Below are positions 34,224 to 42,081 of a DNA stretch of 52,350 nucleotides, in pieces (the first letter of the stretch is position 1; the number at the start of each line of letters is the position of its first letter). The DNA is from JAAUTS01 sp038250235. GTDB lineage: Bacteria; Verrucomicrobiota; Verrucomicrobiia; Methylacidiphilales; JAAUTS01. The DNA lies in contig JBBSCO010000017.1 of assembly GCA_038250235.1 (NCBI GenBank), positions 1 to 52,350 of the forward strand, written 5' to 3'. The position numbers and the translations under genes are program-made. The notes under the pieces are model-generated. The model saw only the letters and a list, made by a program, of their open reading frames with translations. It did no database searches and had not been told where the DNA came from.

Positions 34224-35378
34224 ATGCTGACACCTGTTATCACTTTGGATGATCTCTATTCCCCGGACACTCTGTACGCCGCCCTTCCCTATCCAGGTCA
34301 GAAAAACTGGATTCCAGATGATCCGCTGGTTCGGATCGGCTTGTCTGGCAACAGCCTTGTTCTGGCCGGTCGCATACCTGTGCTGGTGGAGCACTCTTTT
34401 TGCGATCTGGACATTCTGAAAATGTTCAAAGGTCTCGCTTCCGGCTTTAGCCAGAACCCCCTTTTCATCGCTTATCATCCACCGGACATACTCAGTGCCC
34501 TGCGCAATCATGTGAAGAAAGGCGGAAAGATCTGCACGCCCCACCGCTATCCCGACTCCATTCTCCGCCCTGAAGACCATATCTTTGATCCTCAACTCCT
34601 CTCGGATCTCAACAACAAACGCCACCTACCACGCTGGGCAGGCAAAGCCCCGTATCCCGGACGGAAAGTGGTGAAACTCAAGGATCTTCAGAGGGAAGAA
34701 ATGTTCCCGTATGTCGTCAAAGTTCTCACCGACTGGAGTTCCGGCGGAGGAGCCGATATCCATATTTGTCAGAACCGCAAGGATGTTGAACAAGCCCTGG
34801 TAAAATTTGCTTCAGAATACGAGCTTCTGGTCGAGCAGTGGATACCCGAAGCAAGGATTTTCTGTATCCAAGGGGCCGTTCTCAGGGATGGCACCTGCCG
34901 TTACCTCGGCTCAACGGAACAGATTTGCGATTCGGGCGGAGAACCCCTTCACAACTGGATAGACCCCTCCACCACCGTCACCCCTCAGTGCCAAAGATGG
35001 GCCTTGGATATTTTCCAACGAGCTGCCGCAGCAGGTTATCGGGGAATGGCAGGCCTCGACTTCCTGAAAAATACCGCAGGCCATTTCTTTCTGATCGACC
35101 TCAATTTCCGAACCTGTTTTTCCACTCCTCCACTCGCTTATTACCCCTCTCTGCTCCAGGAGTGGAAGCATCCCTGCTGGAGCGTAAGACCTCTCGCCAC
35201 AAGTGCCTCCAAGACGCGTGTACTGGACTGCGTGACAAAAGGAATCTCTGAGCAGGCCATCATGCCGCGGCAGATCCAACAGACCCCCACAGGCTGGAAC
35301 ATGGTCCTGACCTTTGGCGGAGCCAACCGTCCGGATGTTGAAGACAAAGTCGCCGAATTCACCCGCCAACTCCATTGA
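34224..35378 (+). CDS. ATP-grasp ligase family protein
   Basis: A 384-residue protein. The ATP-grasp region spans about residues 150-310: PYVVKVLTDWSSGGGADIHI, LLVEQWIPEARIFCIQGAVL, and the metal site AGLDFLKNTAGHFFLIDLNF. The N-terminal domain resembles the pre-ATP-grasp domain of carboxylate-amine ligases. Product unknown. The gene is transcribed away from the other ATP-grasp gene at 34157, and the shared 66-base gap should hold both promoters. Confidence 0.78.
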   Translation: MLTPVITLDDLYSPDTLYAALPYPGQKNWIPDDPLVRIGLSGNSLVLAGRIPVLVEHSFCDLDILKMFKGLASGFSQNPLFIAYHPPDILSALRNHVKKGGKICTPHRYPDSILRPEDHIFDPQLLSDLNNKRHLPRWAGKAPYPGRKVVKLKDLQREEMFPYVVKVLTDWSSGGGADIHICQNRKDVEQALVKFASEYELLVEQWIPEARIFCIQGAVLRDGTCRYLGSTEQICDSGGEPLHNWIDPSTTVTPQCQRWALDIFQRAAAAGYRGMAGLDFLKNTAGHFFLIDLNFRTCFSTPPLAYYPSLLQEWKHPCWSVRPLATSASKTRVLDCVTKGISEQAIMPRQIQQTPTGWNMVLTFGGANRPDVEDKVAEFTRQLH

Positions 35379-35407
35379 AATGGCAGGAGCCTTTCTGCGG
35401 CCAGGCA

Positions 35408-36019
35408 CTACTTCAACTTCGCTTCCGTTTCCTTCTGGCGGGGTTGGCTGACATTCCGCACATATCCGTTGTTCGGGTTCTTTTTGACGTAATCCTGATG
35501 ATAGTCTTCGGCCGGATAAAAGACCGTCAAAGCACTGATTTCGGTGGTAATCGGTTTGCCCAGCTTTTTCTGCAATTCAGCTTTTGATTTCAGAGCTGCT
35601 TGTTTTTCTGCTTCAGTTTTATAGAGGATGATCGATCGGTATTGCGGCCCAAAATCGGGCGCAACCCCGTTTTTTACCGTGGCATCATGGCTGGCCCAGA
35701 ACGTTGTCAGTAAGGCTTCATAGCTGATTTTGGCTGGATCGTATTCGATCTCAACCGCCTCGGCATGACCCGTGGCTCCGCTGCCGACTTCCTGATACGT
35801 CGGATTTTTTTCCGGCCCGCCCGCGTAACCGGAAACGACTTCCACCACGCCCGGCGTATTTTCAAAGATCAATTCCACACACCAGAAACAACCCGCACCC
35901 AGAACCACCTTCCGCGTCTTGGCTGCGGGCTCCGCCGCCTGGCCCAGACCCGTGAAGAGCACTCCCAGAAGAAGGGAAACGAAAAGGGTTTTGATTGGTG
36001 TGAAGAGTCTGTGTTTCAT
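35408..36019 (-). CDS. msrA: Peptide methionine-S-sulfoxide reductase MsrA, exported
   Basis: This 203-residue protein has a signal peptide (TLFVSLLLGVLFTGLGQAAE) and the MsrA core: VVLGAGCFWCVELIFENTPG with the catalytic Cys in GCFWC, then GYAGG, GHAEAVEIEYDP and FWASHDATVKNGVAPDFGPQ. It repairs oxidised methionine in periplasmic proteins. The length exceeds cytoplasmic MsrA by the signal. Confidence 0.96.
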   Translation of the reverse strand: MKHRLFTPIKTLFVSLLLGVLFTGLGQAAEPAAKTRKVVLGAGCFWCVELIFENTPGVVEVVSGYAGGPEKNPTYQEVGSGATGHAEAVEIEYDPAKISYEALLTTFWASHDATVKNGVAPDFGPQYRSIILYKTEAEKQAALKSKAELQKKLGKPITTEISALTVFYPAEDYHQDYVKKNPNNGYVRNVSQPRQKETEAKLK

Positions 36020-36053
36020 AAAGGTCTTTCTTTAAGACGCCGGCCGCTTCGCT

Positions 36054-37058
36054 TTATTCCTGCTTTCTCTCCCAGAGAGCCGTGTAAATGAGACCTCCAT
36101 CAAATTCCTGCTCTTTGCAGGGCCTGAAGCCCTCCCTTTTCAACAGAGGCAGCGGGTTTTCCAGGACATCGGCTTTCAGGCCGGTCATCCCTTTGAAAAA
36201 AAGAATCATGAGCCGGACAATCACCCGGGCACGCCACCGTTTCCATCCCTTCCCAGGAATCTGAAAATCCGCCAGCAACCAGCAGGCTTCCGGCCGGGCC
36301 GAGCGGGCCAGACGGGAAACAACCTCTTCCAGCTGCACTCCATTGAAGCAATCGAGGAAATAGTTGGTCACGATCCAGTCATAAGCCGATAAGGGCAGGT
36401 CCTTTCCCAGAACATCCTGACACAAATAGATCACAGCCTCGTCGGCCAACCCCGCCTTGCGAAGTCGTCCCCGGGCCTTCTCCAACATTTTTTCGCTCTG
36501 ATCAAGGCAGGTGATCTGCAGCTTGGGATAGTTTCGTAACAGGACTTCCAGAAATCGACCATGTCCTTCACCCGCCAGTAAAACATTTCCGGAATCCGGT
36601 AGAGGGAACGCGGTGCGACCCTTCTGCATCAGGTTGCCGGCACAGAAAAACTCCATCCACCCGTAAAAAGGCGCGATCCGATCAAAGCCCGGCCTGCCAT
36701 GGGAAACCATCCACCAACTTCCCGCCAGGAAGGCCCCCGTGGCGTAGGCCGCCACATCCAGGATGTCGCCGGTCGCGCGGGACAAAAAAAAAGGCAGCAC
36801 CGCTTCGCTCAAGAGTGACCAAACAATCAAGTGCCCAACGATTTCTCTCCGGGTGGGAGCTTCATCGTGACGACGAAGCCCCAGCAGGCGCTGGACCCAA
36901 AGCAAAAGAGGCAGGGCCGCGGGAATCAGGAGGATATCGTTGAAGTGGTCATGAAAAAAGGAGAGGGATGTCTGCGGCTTCAGGCCCCAGCGGTTGAGAG
37001 CATAAAGCAGACAAGCTCCCAGGAACAGGGGGTCCAGGCCGTAACGGAAACGCTTCAC
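36054..37058 (-). CDS. Membrane domain fused to SAM-dependent methyltransferase
   Basis: I place the start at GTG 37058 (KRFRYGLDPLFLGACLLYAL follows), giving about 334 residues; the frame is open further upstream but there it overlaps the divergent gene's region. Residues of about 1-140 contain four hydrophobic helices (FNDILLIPAALPLLLWVQRL, FLAGSWWMV). From about residue 150 the methyltransferase begins (FDRIAPFYGWMEFFCAG), with GNVLLAGEGHGRFLEVLLRN (motif I), ITCLDQSEKMLEKAR, and WIVTNYFLDCF. No stop separates the parts. A membrane-bound methyltransferase acting on lipid or quinone is plausible, substrate unknown. Confidence 0.7.
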   Translation of the reverse strand: MKRFRYGLDPLFLGACLLYALNRWGLKPQTSLSFFHDHFNDILLIPAALPLLLWVQRLLGLRRHDEAPTRREIVGHLIVWSLLSEAVLPFFLSRATGDILDVAAYATGAFLAGSWWMVSHGRPGFDRIAPFYGWMEFFCAGNLMQKGRTAFPLPDSGNVLLAGEGHGRFLEVLLRNYPKLQITCLDQSEKMLEKARGRLRKAGLADEAVIYLCQDVLGKDLPLSAYDWIVTNYFLDCFNGVQLEEVVSRLARSARPEACWLLADFQIPGKGWKRWRARVIVRLMILFFKGMTGLKADVLENPLPLLKREGFRPCKEQEFDGGLIYTALWERKQE

Positions 37059-37220
37059 AGGGCCAGGGTGATGACAACACCGCTCAGAGCCGCCAATGCC
37101 AGCTTGCAAAAGAAAACAAACATGAATCCAAGGATAACGATCCTTCCCGCAAGGGCAAGAATCCATGGGCCCCATCTATCGCCATGCAATAAAGTCAGCT
37201 CCTCGACACTCCCAAGGGGT

Positions 37221-37949
37221 ATGCGCAGCTTCCTGGCCCTTTTGATGTTTATTCCATTCATGCTGATCACGACCTCGAAAGCCGCCACCGTTTTCGAGAG
37301 CGGCCCCGGCAAAACCACCCTGCTCGAACTTTACAGTTCCGAAGGTTGCAGCAGTTGCCCACCCGCCGAGGCCTGGATCTCCAAGCTCAAAAAAAATCCT
37401 GATCTCTGGAAAAAAATCGTGCCTGTCGTTTTCCATGTGGATTACTGGGACAACCTGGGATGGCCCGATCCTTTCGCCCATCCCGCTTTTACCCGACGCC
37501 AAAGGGACTACAGCGCAGCCTGGGGCACCAACAGCATTTATACACCGGGCTTCGTCAGCAACGGAAAAGAATGGCGGGGCTGGTTCCAAGGCCAGGCCGT
37601 TCCGGAAAGTCCCGCCGGCAAGGGCAGGCTCCGGGCGGTCCTTGACGCCGGGAAACTTGAAGTGACTTTTGATTCCACTGAAAGCTCAACAGCGGAGGTG
37701 GAACTGGCCTTGTTGGGAACGGATCTGACCATCGACGTCAAACGGGGAGAAAATGGAGGCAAAAAACTTCTACACGATTTCGTCGTCCTTCATCTGGATC
37801 AGCAGCCTTTGGCCAAAGGCCCTATCCGCTTTACGTTGCCCGCCGATACCCTGGCCAAAGCCAGCGCTCTCGCCGTCTGGACCCGGGACAGCCGCAGCCT
37901 CGAAGTTCTCCAGGCCACAGGAGGCTGGCTGAAGGAACCCTCCAGGTAA
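37221..37949 (+). CDS. DUF1223 family secreted thioredoxin-fold protein
   Basis: This 242-residue protein begins MRSFLALLMFIPFMLITTSK (signal peptide, cleavage near SKA). The core has TTLLELYSSEGCSSCPPAEA, with the CxxC motif of DUF1223, and VFHVDYWDNLGWPDPFA. The in-frame codon at 36831 would run through a 390-base region opposite the neighbouring gene, so I chose the ATG at 37221. It is probably a periplasmic protein with redox or copper-related function; this is not established. Confidence 0.85.
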   Translation: MRSFLALLMFIPFMLITTSKAATVFESGPGKTTLLELYSSEGCSSCPPAEAWISKLKKNPDLWKKIVPVVFHVDYWDNLGWPDPFAHPAFTRRQRDYSAAWGTNSIYTPGFVSNGKEWRGWFQGQAVPESPAGKGRLRAVLDAGKLEVTFDSTESSTAEVELALLGTDLTIDVKRGENGGKKLLHDFVVLHLDQQPLAKGPIRFTLPADTLAKASALAVWTRDSRSLEVLQATGGWLKEPSR

Positions 37950-38005
37950 TCGCTACACCTTTTTTGATTGGCTGGTTCAGGCGCCTCCTTTACCCTCTTT
38001 CCTTT

Positions 38006-38737
38006 ATGGGACGCCAATGGTTACACGCTAAACGTGCCGTCGCCGGACTGAAGAAGTCGCAGGCCAACGGTAAACTCGTCAAAGACATCATGGTTGCCGC
38101 CAAACACGGCGGACCTGATCCCGATTCCAATTCCCATCTCGCCACCGCCATCGAACGCGCCAAGCGCGAAAGCGTCACCCGCGACGCCATTGAACGCGCG
38201 ATCAAAAAGGGATCGGGCATCGGTGACGACAAAATCACCATGGAACACGTGAACTTCGAGGGTTACGCCCCGCACAAAGTTCCCGTCATTGTGGAAGTTT
38301 TCACCGATAACAACAACCGCACCGCTCCCGAACTGCGCGTGCTCTTCAAGAAAGGACAACTTGCCGCCTCCGGCAGCAACAAGTTCCTTTTCGACCATGT
38401 AGGTCTGGTTGAAGCCCATACCTCCGATCCAGCCGCCGATATCGAGGCAGCTGCCATTGAAGCGGGCGCGAACGAAGTTGAGGTTTTCACCCACGCCCAG
38501 AACGATGAAATTCCCGAAGCAGCCTGCGGTGCACGCTTCATCACCGACCGCACGCAGATTCATGCCGTTTCCAAATGGCTTTCCACAAACGGATGGGCCG
38601 TTATCACCAGTGAAATGGGATATCTCCCGAAGCAGTTCCCCGAACTAGCGGAAGAGCAGCGCGGCGAAGTAGGCGAATTTCTCCAGGCCCTCGACGACCA
38701 TGACGACGTCCATCGCGTCTGGGCAGCCATCAAATAA
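38006..38737 (+). CDS. YebC/PmpR family protein
   Basis: This 243-residue protein begins MGRQWLHAKRAVAGLKKSQA and continues with ERAKRESVTRDAIERAIKKG, EVFTDNNNRTAPELRVLFKK and NKFLFDHVGLVE. These are the typical YebC/TACO1 segments. Members act as transcriptional regulators or help ribosomes translate polyproline. The ATG at 38006 is chosen because it starts the conserved domain; an in-frame ATG at 37964 adds a non-conserved piece. It starts 57 bases after the DUF1223 gene. Confidence 0.93.
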   Translation: MGRQWLHAKRAVAGLKKSQANGKLVKDIMVAAKHGGPDPDSNSHLATAIERAKRESVTRDAIERAIKKGSGIGDDKITMEHVNFEGYAPHKVPVIVEVFTDNNNRTAPELRVLFKKGQLAASGSNKFLFDHVGLVEAHTSDPAADIEAAAIEAGANEVEVFTHAQNDEIPEAACGARFITDRTQIHAVSKWLSTNGWAVITSEMGYLPKQFPELAEEQRGEVGEFLQALDDHDDVHRVWAAIK

Positions 38738-39047
38738 GTCAGACGCTTTTCCCACAAAATCCTGCTTTCTGTTACAAACGGCCCTGTAACCGACCCGCGA
38801 CAATACGATATAGATCGTCATTACTATTGTTATGACGAAGGCGTCAGGAAAATCAGGTTCTTATCCAAGGATTTTTAGCTCGCTTCCTGTCCCCGCATGC
38901 CAGACAGTCTTTCGTGGAGGATCATCTTCGTCTATGTCTGTCTTACGTGGTCAAAACGATCACCCGATGCACCGTTCCCAGCTCTGCTGCAAATTCTGTT
39001 TCGTCCAAAATTTCTAGGTGCCCCTGCCCAAAATCCAGTCTCATCTT
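38738..39047. other. Intergenic region before the ACP operon
   Basis: This 310-base stretch has no supported gene; the frames at 38832-39017 and 38897-39154 lack any domain. A short dyad (GTCAT...ATGAC at about 38817-38836) lies close to an AT-rich stretch and could be an operator or promoter part for the ACP operon. Confidence 0.35.
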
Positions 39048-39311
39048 ATGGAAAAAATCTCGTTGGAAAAAATCCGTCAATTGCTGATCGAAAACTGCAT
39101 GTTGAAAGTCGCCCCCGAATCCATCGGGGAGGAAACGCTTTTATTCGGCCCTGATGGGCTGGGATTGGACTCCATCGATGCACTGCAGTTGACCCTGGGT
39201 ATAGAAAGCACCTTCGGCGCAGCAATCAAGGATCCCAAGCTGGCCATCCAGATTCTCCGCACCCCGGGCACCATCAGGCTATGGGTGGAACGCCAACAGG
39301 ACTTCCCGTGA
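39048..39311 (+). CDS. Acyl carrier protein-like
   Basis: An 87-residue four-helix carrier protein with the phosphopantetheine site in GLGLDSIDALQLTLG (Ser of about residue 42). The ATG at 39048 gives a normal ACP length; an earlier in-frame codon at 39018 has no support. It carries acyl chains as thioesters on a holo-synthase-added arm. It overlaps the next gene by 4 bases (GTGA), so the flavin oxidoreductase is translationally coupled and may act on an ACP-bound substrate. Confidence 0.85.
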   Translation: MEKISLEKIRQLLIENCMLKVAPESIGEETLLFGPDGLGLDSIDALQLTLGIESTFGAAIKDPKLAIQILRTPGTIRLWVERQQDFP

Positions 39312-40603
39312 ACGCCATAACCTGGGATACGATTGTCGTGGGTGGCGGCCCCGCCGGCAGCACCACAGCCGGCCTTCTGGCGAAGGCAGGTCAGAAAGTA
39401 CTTCTCCTCGAACGCGACACTTTTCCGCGCTTTCACATCGGCGAATCCCTCATCCCCTATGGTAATGACGTTCTACTAGAGCTAGGGGTGTGGCCCAAGC
39501 TGGAAAAAGGCGGGTTCATGCCCAAGCTCGGGGCCGAATTCGCTCTCAGCAACGCCGCCGGATTCCAGCGTTTCTGGTTTGGTAAAAATCTGGAGAAACG
39601 TTACGCTAAAACATTTCAGGTCGAGAGAGCCAAATTCGACCATCTCCTGATGCAGCACGCGGAAGAGCAGGGAGCCAAAATCCTGCAGCGCGCGAAAATG
39701 ACATCCATAAAAACAGACAACGCCGGTGTTTCCGTGAACTACGAACACGAAGGCACGAACCACGAAGCCAAGGCCCGCTGGGTGGTCGATGGCAGCGGCC
39801 GGACTTCCGTGGTGGGTCACGCGTTGAAAGTTCCCAAAAGCGATCTGGGCATGCCAAAAAAACTTGCTGTGTTTTCCCACTTCAAGAATGTCCTGCGCAA
39901 CGGCGGCGATGCCGCCGGACACATCACCATTGTTCGATTGGAAAACGGCTGGTTCTGGTTCATTCCTCTCGACGAAGAAAAAACATCTGTTGGCCTGGTT
40001 CAGACCATCGAAGGCCTGAAATCCCAGGGTCTGAAGCCAGAGGAAAGTTTCCAACGCGCGTTGGAAAACCATATCGAGATCCGTTTTCGTATGAAAAAGG
40101 CGGAAAGGCTGGAAGAGTTCCGCATCGAAGCGGATTACACCTTTAGACACGAGGTTGCCGCTGGCCCGCGCTGGTTGCTGGCGGGAGATGCGGCAGGATT
40201 TATCGATCCTATTTTTTCGTCAGGCGTGATGGTGGCACTTCGTTCCAGCCAGTTGGCGGCCAAAGCCATCCTGAAAGCGGATGGGGAAAACCGTCCACTT
40301 TCCACTGGTGAACAGCGTCGTTACACCAAGGGCGTCAAAAAGATGACGAGTGTCTTCCTGGACATGATTCGTATGTTTTATGACCGCAATGCTTTCGAGG
40401 TTTTCATGGGATCCAGCTCCAAACTCGATATGCCCCGGGCCGTGCTCAATCTTGTCGCCGGTAATACCGATCTGAGGTGGGACATCCAGTGGCGGGTCTG
40501 GCTTTTTTATGCCATGTGCAAACTCCAGAAACACTTCGCCTTGGCACCGCGCCTGAGTTTTGAAGAATCCCCGCGCCGTAACGTGAAAGAAATGGCAGTT
40601 TAA
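39308..40603 (+). CDS. FAD-dependent oxidoreductase, halogenase / geranylgeranyl reductase-like
   Basis: This 431-residue protein begins at GTG 39308. It has the FAD motif VVGGGPAGSTTAGLLAKAG, then LLERDTFPRFHIGESLIPYG, GWFWFIPLDEEKTSVGLV (a WxWxIP motif, W about residue 215), and the second FAD motif LLAGDAAGFIDPIFSSGVMV. WxWxIP is shared with flavin-dependent halogenases, but such genes in polyene pigment loci and lipid reductases have the same plan. Whether it halogenates, hydroxylates or saturates a carrier-bound chain is unknown. The acyltransferase gene follows. Confidence 0.82.
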   Translation: MNAITWDTIVVGGGPAGSTTAGLLAKAGQKVLLLERDTFPRFHIGESLIPYGNDVLLELGVWPKLEKGGFMPKLGAEFALSNAAGFQRFWFGKNLEKRYAKTFQVERAKFDHLLMQHAEEQGAKILQRAKMTSIKTDNAGVSVNYEHEGTNHEAKARWVVDGSGRTSVVGHALKVPKSDLGMPKKLAVFSHFKNVLRNGGDAAGHITIVRLENGWFWFIPLDEEKTSVGLVQTIEGLKSQGLKPEESFQRALENHIEIRFRMKKAERLEEFRIEADYTFRHEVAAGPRWLLAGDAAGFIDPIFSSGVMVALRSSQLAAKAILKADGENRPLSTGEQRRYTKGVKKMTSVFLDMIRMFYDRNAFEVFMGSSSKLDMPRAVLNLVAGNTDLRWDIQWRVWLFYAMCKLQKHFALAPRLSFEESPRRNVKEMAV

Positions 40604-40641
40604 CGGCTAACATGCGAAAACTTGCGCCTTAAACTCTTAGC

Positions 40642-40659
40642 GTCCCGCTCTGGCGGGAC
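40642..40659. repeat. Intergenic hairpin GTCCCGC / GCGGGAC
   Basis: A perfect 7-bp inverted repeat with a 4-base loop (TCTG) lies in the gap between the flavin oxidoreductase and acyltransferase genes. No T run follows, so it is not an obvious terminator; it may modulate mRNA stability. A related GTCCCG/CGGGAC dyad is at 45282-45300. Confidence 0.45.
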
Positions 40660-40681
40660 TGCGTTAAAATTCTCAAAGTCC

Positions 40682-41560
40682 ATGTCGTCTCACACCTCAA
40701 AAAGCTACTGTGCAGGTTGTTTTTCTTTTATGGCCGTGCTGGGCAGGCTTATCCCCCGCTTCCTGAGTCACCCGCTCGCGATTGTCATCGCACATCTTTA
40801 TGCCTGGACTCACCCCCGCAAGGCCGAGGTGATCGCCAGAAATTTCCAATTGCTGGCCAGCCCCAATCCTCCAACCCCGGCGCAGCTCTATGCCGAGTTC
40901 GCACGCGTGCTGGCCGATTATTTCTACCTGGCATTACGCCCTGCCTCAGCCGCCATTGCACTGGTGGATGAGCGTCACGGCTTTCCGAATCTTCAGCCTC
41001 CAAAACGGGGAAATCGCGGAGCACTTCTCCTCATGCCCCACATGAGTTTTTTTGAAATAGGCGGAGTGGTCATGGAGGAGATCGGACATCCCATGGCGGC
41101 CCTGACCAATCCGGAGCCTTCCCCGCAGCTGACCAAATGGCGCGCGGATTATCGGGCGCGCTGGGGCATCGAAACCATCGAAGTCGGCCAGGATCAGTTT
41201 CAATTTTTGGAAATCGTCAAAATTCTGGAAGCGGGAAAGTTTGTCGGAGCCCTCTTTGATCGTCCCCACGCCACCCAGAGCTACTCGGCCCGGGTGCCCG
41301 GGGGAACCCTTCAGTGTTCCAGCGGCATTCTCCTCCTGGCTCTGCTGTCCAAATGTCCGGTCATCCCGGTGGTAGTCACCCGCAAAGCCAATAACCATTA
41401 CCGTCTGGCTGCTTTGGAACCCATCTTTGTGGAGAAAAAAGGATCGACGGCCGAAACCCTGCAATATTACACCCAGAAACTGGTCGATGTTTTGTGGCCC
41501 ACCATCAGCCAACACCCGGAGCAATGGTTCCAGTTCGCTGATCTGGAGGTTAAGAGGTGA
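40682..41560 (+). CDS. LpxL/HtrB-like lysophospholipid acyltransferase
   Basis: This 292-residue protein carries the HX4(D/E) acyltransferase motif in LLMPHMSFFEIGGVVMEEIG and segments typical of LpxL-type enzymes (FARVLADYFYLALRP, VGALFDRPHATQ). It would move an acyl chain from ACP or CoA onto a lipid or sugar. The ATG at 40682 is preferred; ATG at 40730 is possible. It lies in the ACP cluster, where such acyltransferases are found in aryl-polyene loci. A lipid A role cannot be excluded. Confidence 0.85.
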   Translation: MSSHTSKSYCAGCFSFMAVLGRLIPRFLSHPLAIVIAHLYAWTHPRKAEVIARNFQLLASPNPPTPAQLYAEFARVLADYFYLALRPASAAIALVDERHGFPNLQPPKRGNRGALLLMPHMSFFEIGGVVMEEIGHPMAALTNPEPSPQLTKWRADYRARWGIETIEVGQDQFQFLEIVKILEAGKFVGALFDRPHATQSYSARVPGGTLQCSSGILLLALLSKCPVIPVVVTRKANNHYRLAALEPIFVEKKGSTAETLQYYTQKLVDVLWPTISQHPEQWFQFADLEVKR

Positions 41561-41652
41561 CGGGTTATGCATCCACTGCATTTTGTAGGCCGTATGTGTC
41601 AGATGATATTTGTGACCGTCGTTTCGCAGAGCCCCTCTGCCATTAAACCCCC

Positions 41653-42081
41653 ATGAACACCTCCCCCACCCCGCACGGCCCCGGCTTTTCTTTTGTCGAT
41701 ACCTATCAACTTTCTGAAGATAAACAATCGATTCTGGCCGTCAAGAAGCTGGATCCTTCCATGCCTTTTTTTGCCGATCATTTTCCAGGTCTTCCCCTGA
41801 TGCCGGGTGTTCTTTTGATCGAAACCGCCGCGCAGGTCTGTGGCATTCTGTGGTCAGCGATCCAGCCGGAAGATTCCCAACTCACCATGCTGGCCCAAGT
41901 GCAGCAGTTCAAAATCAGAAAGTCGGTTTTTCCTTCGGAAATCCTGAAAATCAAGGCCTCCCTGCAACGCGACTTCGGAACCTTGGCCCAATTTGAAGCC
42001 AGCCTTGTCGTTGGGGAGGATGAGGTTGCCGCTGGTATTCTTATTCTAGGCCGGAAAAACCCGTCAGCATCATCTCCCTGA
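41653..42081 (+). CDS. FabZ-like 3-hydroxyacyl-ACP dehydratase
   Basis: This 142-residue hot-dog protein has the catalytic His in FFADHFPGLPLMPGVLLIET (H about 43) with the Glu of LLIETAAQVCG (about E57). It removes water from a 3-hydroxyacyl-ACP to give an enoyl chain. Only this dehydratase and the ACP are present; no FabG- or ketosynthase-like gene is in the window. Its 3' end overlaps the convergent AMP-ligase gene by 41 bases. Confidence 0.9.
   Translation: MNTSPTPHGPGFSFVDTYQLSEDKQSILAVKKLDPSMPFFADHFPGLPLMPGVLLIETAAQVCGILWSAIQPEDSQLTMLAQVQQFKIRKSVFPSEILKIKASLQRDFGTLAQFEASLVVGEDEVAAGILILGRKNPSASSP

Noticed and set aside
33291..34625. Long open frame giving a 444-residue version of the first ATP-grasp protein
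   Set aside because: The extra 156 N-terminal codons lie opposite the start and first 400 bases of the divergent ATP-grasp gene and show no domain; the ATG at 34157 fits the family start.
36831..37220. Upstream extension of the DUF1223 gene
   Set aside because: It runs antisense to the membrane-methyltransferase gene; a signal peptide starts exactly at the ATG at 37221.
38832..39017. Short plus-strand frame before the ACP
   Set aside because: No domain, no ribosome binding site, and overlapping frames of equal length exist; most likely noncoding.
39308..40603. Annotation as a tryptophan halogenase
   Set aside because: The WxWxIP motif is present, but overall layout fits a wider group of FAD oxidoreductases in lipid and polyene loci, and no tryptophan metabolism is nearby.
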